Assembly: GCA_017556505.1 (NCBI GenBank)
Contig: JAFYNS010000069.1
Span: 1-46,930 of the forward strand
Length of the DNA stretch: 46,930 nucleotides
Source: Bacillota bacterium
GTDB lineage: Bacteria > Bacillota > Clostridia > Peptostreptococcales > Anaerovoracaceae
Direction of reading: 5' to 3'
The notes under the pieces are model-generated. The model ran no database searches. It had not been told where the DNA came from and saw only the letters and a program-made list of their open reading frames with translations. This document shows, one piece after another, positions 22,831 through 30,580 of the stretch. The position numbers and the translations under genes were made by a program. Position 1 is the first letter of the stretch; the number at the start of each line of letters is the position of its first letter.

Positions 22831-22859
22831 ATCGTAACATATCAGGCGTTTTTACGCAA
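22831..22859 (-). promoter_or_regulatory. Promoter of the transglutaminase-like gene
   Basis: Minus strand TTGCGT (22854-22859), 17-base spacer, TACGAT (22831-22836). Confidence 0.68.
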
Positions 22860-22868
22860 GAATAACAT

Positions 22869-22894
22869 ATGCACAGGAGGTCTTCCCTGTGCAT
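22869..22894 (-). terminator. Hairpin after the methyltransferase gene
   Basis: CCTGTGCAT (22886-22894) and ATGCACAGG (22869-22877) form a 9-bp stem. The following T-run on the minus strand is poor (ATGTTATTCTT), so termination may be incomplete. Confidence 0.6.
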
Positions 22895-22902
22895 AAATTC
22901 AT

Positions 22903-23580
22903 TTACCATATAAAAGGAAACATCCGCCAGTGTACTTTTTCCTTATAATCCGCATATCCTTCCAGCTCTGCTTCCAGCAGCGCTTCTTCACCCCGGATCC
23001 GCATGGCCATCAGCACGGGATATGGCAGCATTACGGCAAATGCAGCCCAGGAACCAAGTACCAGCGGCATGGACAGGAAAAGCCAGACTGTCACAGCATA
23101 CATAGGATGACGTACGATTCCGTAAAGTCCTGTATCCACCACCTGCTGCCCCTTCTGCACTTCGACCGTTCTGGAAAGCCATGTATTTTCCCTCATGACT
23201 TCTCCGTAGAGTCCATAGTTTACCAGCAAAATCCCGGAAGCCAGCCATACAACCCATTCCGGCATTTCTGACCATCCAAATCTGTAATCCAGTCCTGCCA
23301 TAATAAACATGGCTATGAACTGCAGGGCGTTCAGTCCGATGACCTTCTTCTGTTCATCCTGAGATTCTCCATGCTGCAGACGTTTTGCCAGAAGTTCCGG
23401 GGCCTTCAGCAGCAGTACAATCCCCAGTACAAGCATTGGCACAAAAAGCAGAAACAGAAACCGCCAGCCGCCTGCATAGTTCAGGGTTCCCGCAGGAAGG
23501 AAAAGCATCAGGCCGATGAGAACAGCACCTGCAGAATATTTAAAAATACCATAAAGCATCAGCTGCAGGCGGTTCTTCAT
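22903..23580 (-). CDS. Isoprenylcysteine carboxylmethyltransferase-like membrane methyltransferase, 225 aa
   Basis: A multi-pass membrane protein with about six hydrophobic segments. The C-terminal signature GLYGIVRHPMYAVTVWLFLS near residue 150 and RIRGEEALLEAELEGYADYK near 193 are those of the ICMT/PEMT-like methyltransferase group, which binds S-adenosylmethionine at the membrane face. Bacterial members act on lipids or unknown small acceptors; prenylated proteins are not expected here. The start overlaps the stop of the preceding GNAT gene by four bases (ATGA), so the two are translated together. Length is normal for the group. Confidence 0.84.
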   Translation of the reverse strand: MKNRLQLMLYGIFKYSAGAVLIGLMLFLPAGTLNYAGGWRFLFLLFVPMLVLGIVLLLKAPELLAKRLQHGESQDEQKKVIGLNALQFIAMFIMAGLDYRFGWSEMPEWVVWLASGILLVNYGLYGEVMRENTWLSRTVEVQKGQQVVDTGLYGIVRHPMYAVTVWLFLSMPLVLGSWAAFAVMLPYPVLMAMRIRGEEALLEAELEGYADYKEKVHWRMFPFIW

Positions 23581-24110
23581 AGCTGTACCTCCTGAATCAG
23601 TTTTTCCATATGCACCACGTCATACCAGCGTCCGAATTTATATCCGCACTGATGGAGATGGCCCGCCTTCACGAAGCCCATCCTTGCATGGAACTTCTGG
23701 CTGTCCAGATTGGAATATGGATCATCCTCCGTCTGCGGTGCTGTAATCACGGCAACCATGCTGTGATAGCCTCCCTCTTTCAGTCTGCGTTCCAGTTCCT
23801 TATAGAGCATCCGGCCGATTCCGCCACGACGTTCGTCACGCTCAACATAAACAGAAAGTTCAGCAGTCAGGTTATAGGCTTCCCTCTCTCCGAATTCATG
23901 AGCGTAGGCGTAGCCAACAATCCGCCCGTCAGCCTCTGCAGCCAGATATGGGTATTTTGCAGAGATGGTACGGATTCGTTTCTCAAACTCTTCGGGTGAT
24001 GGTGCTGCGCATTCAAAGGAAATTGCGGTCTGCTCCACATATGGTTTATATATCGCAAGGAGTGCCGCCGCATCTTCCGGCAAAGCATCCCTCAGAATGA
24101 TTTTGCTCAT
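23577..24110 (-). CDS. GNAT-family N-acetyltransferase, phosphinothricin-acetyltransferase-like, 177 aa
   Basis: An acetyl-CoA dependent acetyltransferase of the Pat/YncA-type group. Seen: N-terminal IILRDALPEDAAALLAIY, FEKRIRTISAKYPYLAAE near residue 47, GYAYAHEFGEREAYNLTAEL near 67, the acetyl-CoA loop RDERRGGIGRMLYKELE near 92, and a C-terminal FHARMGFVKAGHLHQCGYKF with the WYDVVHME end typical of this subfamily. Relatives acetylate phosphinothricin, methionine sulfoximine/sulfone or amino groups; substrate here unknown. It lies 9 bases after the PNPOx-like gene, whose stop codon overlaps its TAGGAG binding site, and overlaps the methyltransferase gene. Confidence 0.86.
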   Translation of the reverse strand: MSKIILRDALPEDAAALLAIYKPYVEQTAISFECAAPSPEEFEKRIRTISAKYPYLAAEADGRIVGYAYAHEFGEREAYNLTAELSVYVERDERRGGIGRMLYKELERRLKEGGYHSMVAVITAPQTEDDPYSNLDSQKFHARMGFVKAGHLHQCGYKFGRWYDVVHMEKLIQEVQL

Positions 24111-24119
24111 AAAATTCTC

Positions 24120-24515
24120 CTAGAATTTGATTTCTACCGGCGGTTCGGTAAAGGAACAGATCTGCGCCACAGCATTCTTCAGATAATATACTTCTGTGTT
24201 GCCGTCGCCCGGCTGGTACATGGCCTGCAGATTCGGATAAGCATCCAACATGTGCTTCTGTGCTTCGATATTTTCATCCAGCACCGCTTCTGCTGCGATA
24301 CGGATCCACTTGTGGTCAGCGGTCATGGCTGAAATTTCAACCTTTGGATTGGCCTTCATCTGGTGTGCACATGGCTTCACCTTGCCTGTCTGGATATACA
24401 GCTTGTCTTCAAATATGTCGATGGTGCCGAAAGGACGCACTCTCGGCTGGTCACCTTCCACTGTAGCCAGATAATAAACACCTGCGTTCTTTAAAAATTC
24501 ATATACTCTGATCAT
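24120..24515 (-). CDS. Pyridoxamine 5'-phosphate oxidase-like FMN-binding protein, 131 aa
   Basis: A small split-barrel flavoprotein of the PNPOx-like group. Seen: YEFLKNAGVYYLATVEGDQ near residues 5-23, RVRPFGTIDIFEDKLYIQTG just after, PCAHQMKANPKVEISAM near 48 and IRIAAEAVLDEN near 71. Single-domain members of this size usually bind FMN or F420-like cofactors and act as reductases; this one is too short to be the vitamin B6 oxidase itself. First gene of a three-gene operon with GNAT and methyltransferase. AGGAGG stands 9 bases before the ATG. Confidence 0.86.
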   Translation of the reverse strand: MIRVYEFLKNAGVYYLATVEGDQPRVRPFGTIDIFEDKLYIQTGKVKPCAHQMKANPKVEISAMTADHKWIRIAAEAVLDENIEAQKHMLDAYPNLQAMYQPGDGNTEVYYLKNAVAQICSFTEPPVEIKF

Positions 24516-24550
24516 TGCCAGTTCCTCCTGATCTATAATGTCTTATCTGC

Positions 24551-24579
24551 ATTCTAAAACACTGCGCTCATTTTTTCAA
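24551..24579 (-). promoter_or_regulatory. Sigma-A promoter of the PNPOx-GNAT-methyltransferase operon
   Basis: Minus strand TTGAAA (24574-24579), 17-base spacer, TAGAAT (24551-24556). Confidence 0.82.
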
Positions 24580-24609
24580 GAGAAACCCCCGAATGCATCG
24601 CAGCCGGGG
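24580..24609 (-). terminator. Hairpin after the blaR1-like gene
   Basis: CCCCG (24586-24591 region) pairs with CGGGG (24604-24608) around a 13-base loop, followed on the minus strand by TTTCTCTT. Short stem; the next promoter's -35 box begins right after it. Confidence 0.55.
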
Positions 24610-24616
24610 TCTTAAT

Positions 24617-26665
24617 TTACTGTGCAGCCGCTCCCGGCTTCACCAGTGAAGCAATATTTTCTTCGTTCAGGCTGACAAACGGAATTTCAATCTGCTGTGC
24701 GCTTCCGATTGTCTCTCTCAGAAATTCTTCATATCCGGATACACTGGCCAGGTCACTCTTCCCATAACTGACTGTCTTCAGTTCCTCCGCCATAATCCAG
24801 TAGACAATGCCTGCATCTTCCTGATCCACGTCTGCAGGCCAGGGCTCTCCGTCAGGACCAGTTTCCGCCAGGCTTCTGTCCCAGGCATCCACGCTGAAAT
24901 AGGCCCGGTATTCGTCAATCCGGCTTTCATACCGGTACAGTGTATATGGCCAGAAATCATCCCGGTTACCGGCAAGCCCCTGATTGTGAGACCAGCCGGC
25001 CCGAATATAACCGTTATCATAATAAGTCAGGTTCGGAAACACTTCCAGCTGAGGACGGAGACAATCCTTCAATTCGTTATAATCGTAGATTCGGGTAGAT
25101 TTTGCTGCCATGGGTCCGCCCATAAAGTTCAGAATCAACTCGTGGCTGCCGTCACCATCCACATCACACACTGCAAAAACATTCTGATCCATTTCTGCAG
25201 TCAGTTCCGGCGGCATGGCTGTTCCATCCGGAAAAACACCGTTCTTCAGCACCCCTTCCAGCGCACGGATATAAGCCATATTCCGAGCCTCGTTTGGCGG
25301 CAGCGGGCTGCTCTCATTATCGATATAACTTTGTACCTCTGCTTCATCGCCGCCCAAAATTTCATACAGCTGTTCCACATCATCCAGCGGGAACTCCCCT
25401 TCCTTAAACCGCACGATGGCAAAAGCCTCCGAGCTCATATGCTCCTCACTGACCGCATCATGCTCTATAATCTCAAACTCCAGGTCATCCCCCTTTGCCT
25501 TTGCCTGGATTTCGAAATAGGAGTAATGGTCGGTACCGTGATGGTAGTAGACCAGATAGCCGTCTTCCTTCGGTCCCACGTAATCATTCTCCAGCGGATA
25601 AGTGTGAATCACACCCGCTTCGTGCCTGCACTGCTCATACCACAGCTCTATGCTGCCCTTGATGGCACTGTCCCCCAGATCATCCAGACTGTCCAGATGA
25701 CCAATCTGCACCCGGCTGTCCACACGGTCTGTCAAAAGCCCTGCTCCAAGCAAAACACATACAGCCAGCGTTACCGCCACAACCCAGGTCTTCGGTCTGC
25801 GGAAGCTTAATACATTCTTCACCCGGCTCTTTACGTCCCCTTCGCCAAAGGCAAGCGGTATACCTGTCATAATTCTTCGGCCAGCAGCCAGGTTCAGAAG
25901 AGATGCGGAATATGCCTTCTTCAGTTCTTTCTCTTCTCCCAGTTCAGACAGTACTGCCTCATCACATGCCATTTCCATATCTCGGGAAATCAATACAAAC
26001 ATGAGCCATACGAATGGATTGAACCAGTGAATGCAGACTGTAAGGAATGCAAAGGCTTTCAGCCAGTGATCCATCCTGCGGATGTGAATTTCCTCATGAC
26101 GGAGAATATAGGCCGCCTCAGTTGGGTTAAGACCGACAGGCAGGTATATTTTAGGACAAAAGAGACCGACTACAAAGGCTGATTCCAGATTTGGACACCA
26201 ATAAATATTTTTGTCAGCTGGAACTGCTGCCAGAAGTCTTCGGTGCAGCTGCCACAAGGATATCAGGCTGTACACAGCCAGTGCTGCCATACCGATAACC
26301 CATACCCAGGTTCCGATAAACTGATACACCTGCAGCGGGTTGGCACTGTCACCCATATCCGGTGTGAAAGCCGGTGCTGCCAATACATGATTGACTGCAT
26401 TGTCAACGAAGGCCGATCCGCTGTCGATGGCAGGAGTCCGGTCCATGGCGATGTTTTGTGGAATAGACTGTGATTTCACCGGCATCAGGCTGTATACGCT
26501 CTCAAATGTCACAGGACAGAGCAGCCTGAATACCGGTACGGTCCACATCAGGCAGACAATCCACCTGGGTGCTTTTTTAATCATCAGCCGAACCACAAGA
26601 AGAATCAGAATGACCCAGCTGGCCACAAAACTCATGTTCAATACATGTAAAAATAAAGCTTCCAT
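24617..26665 (-). CDS. BlaR1/MecR1-type M56 membrane metallopeptidase receptor with a non-penicillin sensor domain, 682 aa
   Basis: An antirepressor protease paired with a BlaI-type repressor. Residues 1-30 and 38-55 are membrane segments; the M56 peptidase has the zinc motif HEEIH at 190-194 and the CDEAVLSE segment near 234. A further membrane helix is at about 293-312. The extracytoplasmic part (313-682) carries no penicillin-binding motifs (no SxxK plus KTG arrangement as in BlaR1); instead it contains an FAIVRFKEGEFPLDDVEQL segment and a DVDGDGSHELILNF calcium-loop-like motif near residue 500. The ligand is therefore probably not a beta-lactam. The gene starts 21 bases after the repressor gene and has AAGGGGG before the ATG. 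Signal binding should trigger cleavage of the repressor. Confidence 0.85.
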   Translation of the reverse strand: MEALFLHVLNMSFVASWVILILLVVRLMIKKAPRWIVCLMWTVPVFRLLCPVTFESVYSLMPVKSQSIPQNIAMDRTPAIDSGSAFVDNAVNHVLAAPAFTPDMGDSANPLQVYQFIGTWVWVIGMAALAVYSLISLWQLHRRLLAAVPADKNIYWCPNLESAFVVGLFCPKIYLPVGLNPTEAAYILRHEEIHIRRMDHWLKAFAFLTVCIHWFNPFVWLMFVLISRDMEMACDEAVLSELGEEKELKKAYSASLLNLAAGRRIMTGIPLAFGEGDVKSRVKNVLSFRRPKTWVVAVTLAVCVLLGAGLLTDRVDSRVQIGHLDSLDDLGDSAIKGSIELWYEQCRHEAGVIHTYPLENDYVGPKEDGYLVYYHHGTDHYSYFEIQAKAKGDDLEFEIIEHDAVSEEHMSSEAFAIVRFKEGEFPLDDVEQLYEILGGDEAEVQSYIDNESSPLPPNEARNMAYIRALEGVLKNGVFPDGTAMPPELTAEMDQNVFAVCDVDGDGSHELILNFMGGPMAAKSTRIYDYNELKDCLRPQLEVFPNLTYYDNGYIRAGWSHNQGLAGNRDDFWPYTLYRYESRIDEYRAYFSVDAWDRSLAETGPDGEPWPADVDQEDAGIVYWIMAEELKTVSYGKSDLASVSGYEEFLRETIGSAQQIEIPFVSLNEENIASLVKPGAAAQ

Positions 26666-26686
26666 AGAATCCCCCTTTCCCCTGTT

Positions 26687-27043
26687 CTACTCAAAATCCT
26701 CAATCATCTTCTGAATCTCTGCAATCTGTTCCTCACTCAGTTTCTTCTTCCCCATGAATGCTGCAAGAAATTTCGGCAGAGAACCGCCGAATGATTCTTC
26801 TACAAACTGATGGCTCTTATGTTTATAAAAGTCTTCACGGCTGACGCAGGAGGTCACCACAGAATCCACATTCTGAAAAAGACCCCTGTCGCATAGTCTG
26901 CGTAATACCGTATAACTTGTCGTACTCTTCCACTCCAGCTGTGCAGCTGCCATCTTCACCAGCTCACCGGAGGCCAGCGGCTCATTATCCCATATCAGTT
27001 CAGCGAATCTGGATTCTGCTTCTGCCAGTTTATATTCAATCAT
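26687..27043 (-). CDS. BlaI/MecI/CopY-family transcriptional repressor, 118 aa
   Basis: Winged-helix repressor: residues 1-75 hold the DNA-binding domain (YKLAEAESRFAELIWDNEP, then WKSTTSYTVLRRLCDRGLF with the recognition helix), and the rest the dimerisation helices, ending KLSEEQIAEIQKMIEDFE. The start at 27043 was preferred, since GGGAAGGGG lies 7 bases upstream and the usual N-terminus is here; the frame runs open to 27091 through the operator. It is the first gene of the operon with the M56 receptor and is flanked upstream by two identical operators, so it very likely represses itself and the receptor. Confidence 0.9.
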   Translation of the reverse strand: MIEYKLAEAESRFAELIWDNEPLASGELVKMAAAQLEWKSTTSYTVLRRLCDRGLFQNVDSVVTSCVSREDFYKHKSHQFVEESFGGSLPKFLAAFMGKKKLSEEQIAEIQKMIEDFE

Positions 27044-27058
27044 AGCTGCCCCTTCCCG

Positions 27059-27109
27059 CTCTACATGCAGTAGAGTCTTTTCTTTATTCATACTCTACTG
27101 CATGTAGAG
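27059..27109. promoter_or_regulatory. Paired BlaI-type operators: 18-bp perfect inverted repeat
   Basis: CTCTACATGCAGTAGAGT (27059-27076) and its exact reverse complement ACTCTACTGCATGTAGAG (27092-27109) are 15 bases apart. Each is itself a dyad (CTCTAC...GTAGAG), similar to TACA/TGTA boxes bound by BlaI/MecI/CopY repressors. The upstream copy covers the spacer and -10 region of the promoter at 27092-27120, the other lies near the ribosome binding site. Confidence 0.85.
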
Positions 27110-27120
27110 TATGAAGTCAA
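27092..27120 (-). promoter_or_regulatory. Promoter of the blaI-blaR1-like operon
   Basis: Minus strand TTGACT (27115-27120), 17-base spacer, TAGAGT (27092-27097). The operator overlaps spacer and -10 box, so bound repressor would exclude RNA polymerase. Confidence 0.65.
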
Positions 27121-27147
27121 GAATTTTTTTCTTTTTTTGACTCCCTG

Positions 27148-27177
27148 TTGTTTCATAGCAGTCATTTGGTGTAAAAT
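27148..27177 (+). promoter_or_regulatory. Candidate promoter of the flavodiiron gene
   Basis: TTGTTT (27148-27153), 18-base spacer, TAAAAT (27172-27177), 36 bases before the ATG. A second possible -35 (TTGACT at 27137-27142) lies upstream. Confidence 0.5.
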
Positions 27178-27212
27178 AAAGTCAGATATTTTTGAACTAG
27201 AGGAGGTTTCCC

Positions 27213-29090
27213 ATGCATTGTACGAAAAAAATTCTTGACGACCTGATCTGGGTTGGTGCCAATGACCGCCGTCTGGCCATGTTTGAAGGTGTGTATTCCG
27301 TTCCTGACGGAGTTTCCTATAACTCTTATCTGCTGCTTGATGATATGACGGTTCTCTTCGACACAGTGGACAAAGCCGTAGGCGATAAATTCTTCAGCAA
27401 TCTTGAGTATGCCCTGTCAGGACGTGAGCTGAACTTTCTGGTAATTCAGCACATGGAGCCGGATCATTCTGCCACATTAAAAGAACTTTTGCTTCGTTAT
27501 CCTGATGTAACTATCGTCTGCAATCAGATGACCCTCAACATGATTCAGCAGTTCTTCCATCTGGATGTGACGCAGAATGCCTTCGTTGTGAAAGAAGGGA
27601 CTGCCATGAACACCGGGCACCACGAACTCCGCTTTATGATGGCTCCGATGGTTCACTGGCCGGAAGTTATGGTCACTTATGATGCCACCAGCAGAATCCT
27701 CTTCTCTGCTGATGCATTTGGTACCTTCGGCGCACTGAATGGTGCGATTTTTGCCGACGAAGTGGATTTCGAAAGAGATTACATGAATGAAGCCCGCCGT
27801 TACTACGCTAATATTGTAGGCAAATACGGCAACCAGGTGCAGGCTCTGCTGAAAAAAGTCCATCCTTTGGATATCAAGATGATTTGTCCTCTCCATGGAT
27901 TCGTATGGAGACAGAATCTGGAAGATTATATAGATAAGTATATTAAATGGGCAACTTACACGCCGGAAGAAACCGGTGTCATGATTGCCTACGCATCGGT
28001 TTACGGAAATACAGAAAACACTGCAGAAATCATATCCAGCCGTCTGCGTGACCGTGGTATCCGTACCGTCATGTACGATGTCTCTGTAACACCGGCCAGC
28101 GAAATCGTAGCAGCCGCATTCAAGTGGAGCCATCTGGTATTCGCCTCCACGACTTATAACGCGGGAATCTTCGTCTCTATGGAAGAACTTCTCCATGACC
28201 TGGTTGCACATAACATTCAGAACCGTACCGTTGCCCTGGTTGAAAACGGATCCTGGGCTCCGACCAGCGGTAAACTGATGAGAGAAATTCTTTCAGAGTG
28301 CAAGGATATGAACATTCTGGACAATCTGATTACACTGAAATCGTCTCTCAGGGAAGACCAGCTTGCGGAAATTGATGCACTGGTAAGTGCACTGGCAGTA
28401 AACATTCCTGTCTTCCAGCGTCCTGCGGCTGCTTCTGCTGGAGTTACCGGTGCTGAAGTTGCAGGCGGCGAAATCCAGGCCGAAGCCATGTTCAAGTTCT
28501 CCTACGGCCTCTTTGTTCTCACTGCAAAGGATGGCGAAAAGGACAACGGCTGTATTATCAATACCGCTGCCCAGCTGACAGATACGCCAAAACGCATTAA
28601 CATCGCAGTAAACAAGGCCAACTACACTCACGACATGATCATGAATACTGGTGTCTTCAACCTTTCTGTTCTGTCAGAAAAGGCAGATTTCGACACATTC
28701 AAGCGGTTTGGTTTTGCAAGCGGCCGTGAGACCGACAAATTCGAGGGCTTCACCGATTCCTGTCAGCGCAGTGCCAACGGTCTGTATTACGTAACGGAAG
28801 GTGTAAATTCCTTTATTTCTGCCAAGGTTATCGATACTCACGATTATGATACCCATACCCTCTTCGTTGCAGAAGTAACGGAAGCGCAGGTAATCTCACC
28901 GGATCCATCTGTTACATACGCTTACTATTTCGCTCACATCAAACCAAAGCCACAGCCAAAGATCGAAGAAAAGAAGGTCGGCTGGATCTGCAAAATCTGC
29001 GGATATGTTTACGAAGGCGATCCGATTCCGGAAGACTTCATCTGCCCGCTGTGTAAACATCCTGCATCAGATTTTGAAAAAATCGAATAA
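27213..29090 (+). CDS. Four-domain flavodiiron protein (lactamase - flavodoxin - flavin reductase - rubredoxin), 625 aa
   Basis: An oxygen and/or nitric oxide reductase of the flavodiiron (FprA) family. Residues 1-250 form the metallo-beta-lactamase-like diiron domain: H80-M-E82-P-D84-H85, H148 in MVHWPE, D167 in FSADAFG and H228 in PLHGF supply the iron ligands. Residues 254-395 are a flavodoxin domain (MIAYASVYGNTENTAEII). Residues about 430-570 are a flavin reductase/flavoredoxin domain (SYGLFVLTAKDGEKDNGCII). The last 45 residues are a rubredoxin with CKICGY and CPLCKH. Fusion of all electron carriers lets one chain pass electrons to the diiron site. GAGGAGG stands 7 bases before the ATG. 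Single-gene unit with a bidirectional terminator. It should protect an anaerobe from O2. Confidence 0.96.
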   Translation: MHCTKKILDDLIWVGANDRRLAMFEGVYSVPDGVSYNSYLLLDDMTVLFDTVDKAVGDKFFSNLEYALSGRELNFLVIQHMEPDHSATLKELLLRYPDVTIVCNQMTLNMIQQFFHLDVTQNAFVVKEGTAMNTGHHELRFMMAPMVHWPEVMVTYDATSRILFSADAFGTFGALNGAIFADEVDFERDYMNEARRYYANIVGKYGNQVQALLKKVHPLDIKMICPLHGFVWRQNLEDYIDKYIKWATYTPEETGVMIAYASVYGNTENTAEIISSRLRDRGIRTVMYDVSVTPASEIVAAAFKWSHLVFASTTYNAGIFVSMEELLHDLVAHNIQNRTVALVENGSWAPTSGKLMREILSECKDMNILDNLITLKSSLREDQLAEIDALVSALAVNIPVFQRPAAASAGVTGAEVAGGEIQAEAMFKFSYGLFVLTAKDGEKDNGCIINTAAQLTDTPKRINIAVNKANYTHDMIMNTGVFNLSVLSEKADFDTFKRFGFASGRETDKFEGFTDSCQRSANGLYYVTEGVNSFISAKVIDTHDYDTHTLFVAEVTEAQVISPDPSVTYAYYFAHIKPKPQPKIEEKKVGWICKICGYVYEGDPIPEDFICPLCKHPASDFEKIE

Positions 29091-29103
29091 TAACTGCATA
29101 TCA

Positions 29104-29138
29104 AAAGCCCCGGTTCAGTTTATCACTGCCGGGGCTTT
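29104..29138. terminator. Bidirectional terminator between flavodiiron gene and FolD-like gene
   Basis: AAAGCCCCGG (29104-29113) and CCGGGGCTTT (29129-29138) form a 10-bp stem with a 15-base loop; T-rich sequence follows on the plus strand, and AAAA on the other side gives T-run for the minus strand. Confidence 0.86.
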
Positions 29139-29156
29139 CTGTGTTTCATATTTACT

Positions 29157-29582
29157 TTATTCTTCAGTTTCTGCTTCTGCCATCTGTGCGGCTGCCGCAT
29201 CTGCTACAGCTTCCAGGAATTTCTGCATGGTTTCGTCGTCAGCTGCTGCCAGGCTTCCCCATGCACGGCCTTCGATGTCCTTAGCCGGATTCAGAATGCT
29301 GCGGATCTTCAGTTCATCGAACTTTTCAGGCAGCGGGCGAAGGATAATCAGTGCATGAAGCATCGGGTCATCATTAATCACTTCCAGAACATCCATTACA
29401 TCCGTTTCATCGGATATTTCCGGGAAGATAAACTTTTCAATTGCTACTGCAAAAGCATTTCCTGCCACCTGCGCACGTTCTTCAAAAGCCTTCGCTTCTT
29501 CAGCCTCTCCGATTCTAACGATTGCAACGGTCGGTGCCACACCGGTTTCCAGAATGGCATCTATTTTTTTCTGTAAATCCAT
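29157..29582 (-). CDS. Standalone FolD catalytic-domain-like protein with degenerate active site, 141 aa
   Basis: Similar only to the N-terminal half of FolD (methylene-THF dehydrogenase/cyclohydrolase): APTVAIVRIGEAEEAKAFEE resembles the FolD start of 'LAVVLVGDNPASQIYVxSK', and INDDPMLHALIILRPLPEKF near residue 67 resembles 'LNADxxIxGILVQLPLP', followed by ILNPAKDIEG for 'IxPDKDVDG'. The NAD(P)-binding Rossmann domain is missing, the catalytic Lys position is Ala and the Gln of VQLPLP is Leu, so ordinary enzyme activity is unlikely. The tail is Ala/Glu-rich. It has a good AAAGGAG site and 141 clean codons, so it looks like a maintained gene and not a decayed fragment. Role unknown; folate binding or a regulatory part are possible. 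Confidence 0.68.
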   Translation of the reverse strand: MDLQKKIDAILETGVAPTVAIVRIGEAEEAKAFEERAQVAGNAFAVAIEKFIFPEISDETDVMDVLEVINDDPMLHALIILRPLPEKFDELKIRSILNPAKDIEGRAWGSLAAADDETMQKFLEAVADAAAAQMAEAETEE

Positions 29583-29647
29583 TTGTCAGTCTCCTTTAAA
29601 AAAATGCTACAGCCATTCTACCACATTTTACGGAATTCGCCAACAGG

Positions 29648-30478
29648 TTATTTCTGATCCATCTCAGCCAGGAAAGATACAATCTGCCGTGTCAGCTGCA
29701 TTCTGGTTGCAGGATAATCGTGACCATCATCAAATTCCACATAGGAAACATTGGCGCCACGTGCTTTCATCCTTTCCATCAGAGGGAAAATATGTCCGTC
29801 AGCCGGTGTCAGCCCGTCTCTGGTGCCGCCGATGAAAGCATACGGAATGTCAGTTTTAAGATGGTCAGCCGCATTGACAAAGAGCCATTCGTCCGCATTG
29901 GCTGCCAGATTTTCCACGATATAAGTATCATGAGGAATATTAAAGTAGCCTTTGGTCTGGCTTTCCATCAGATTATCACACTCTTCCGGACGGTGAAGAT
30001 ATTTGAACGCCATGTCACACGGCGACAGAAGAACCGCACCTGCAGCAGGCAGCCCTTTCGCCATAGAATTTACTGCCGCAAAACCTCCCACGCTGTGGCC
30101 GAAAAGATAAAGTCTGTCCGGATCAATTCTGTATTCTGCAGCACGCTCTATGATACATTCCGCTACTGCCAGAGTATCTTCAATGATATGTGTAAAGGAG
30201 TAGTATCCATGTCCTCCCCAGACACCACGGTATGAGAACTGTACAACTGCCATTCCCGCCATACGCAGAGACTGAGCTATATCAAAGTTCCGTTCATTTC
30301 CCGGATACCCGTGAAGCATGAGAACAACCGGACATGTGCTCTCCATATCATCAAAAGCGGGAATATGCAGCCGCAGGAACAGCTTACTTCCATGGCTTTC
30401 CATAATTATAGTGTCGTTGTACGGACGAACGGCAACATCCGCTGCAGGGTCTGTAAAAAGCTTTTCAGGACAAATCAT
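29648..30478 (-). CDS. Alpha/beta hydrolase (serine esterase/peptidase-like), 276 aa
   Basis: Cytoplasmic hydrolase with the full triad. Seen: oxyanion strand VVLMLHGYPGNERNF near residue 50, nucleophile elbow LYLFGHSVGGFAAVN near 124 (Ser of GHSVGG), Asp in IGGTRDGLTPADG near 217, and His in DDGHDYPATR near 248. No signal peptide. The start at 30478 has AAGGAG 10 bases upstream; the longer frame begins with a non-conserved stretch. The region resembles acyl-ester and short-chain carboxylesterases (dienelactone hydrolase-like), but a substrate cannot be named. The gene is 65 bases upstream of the FolD-like gene on the same strand and may be co-transcribed; 102 bases separate it from the symporter gene. 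Confidence 0.85.
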   Translation of the reverse strand: MICPEKLFTDPAADVAVRPYNDTIIMESHGSKLFLRLHIPAFDDMESTCPVVLMLHGYPGNERNFDIAQSLRMAGMAVVQFSYRGVWGGHGYYSFTHIIEDTLAVAECIIERAAEYRIDPDRLYLFGHSVGGFAAVNSMAKGLPAAGAVLLSPCDMAFKYLHRPEECDNLMESQTKGYFNIPHDTYIVENLAANADEWLFVNAADHLKTDIPYAFIGGTRDGLTPADGHIFPLMERMKARGANVSYVEFDDGHDYPATRMQLTRQIVSFLAEMDQK

Positions 30479-30580
30479 AATGACACACTCCTTCTTGTCA
30501 GTATAAGAATAGAAAAAGTTTAGCACATGATTTATATCTTGTAAACTCTATGCCCCATTCATTTTTATGTTCGTATGCAA

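Noticed and set aside
24617..27109. Beta-lactam resistance locus
   Set aside because: The BlaI/BlaR1 pair alone is present; the receptor has no penicillin-binding motifs and no beta-lactamase or PBP gene is near.
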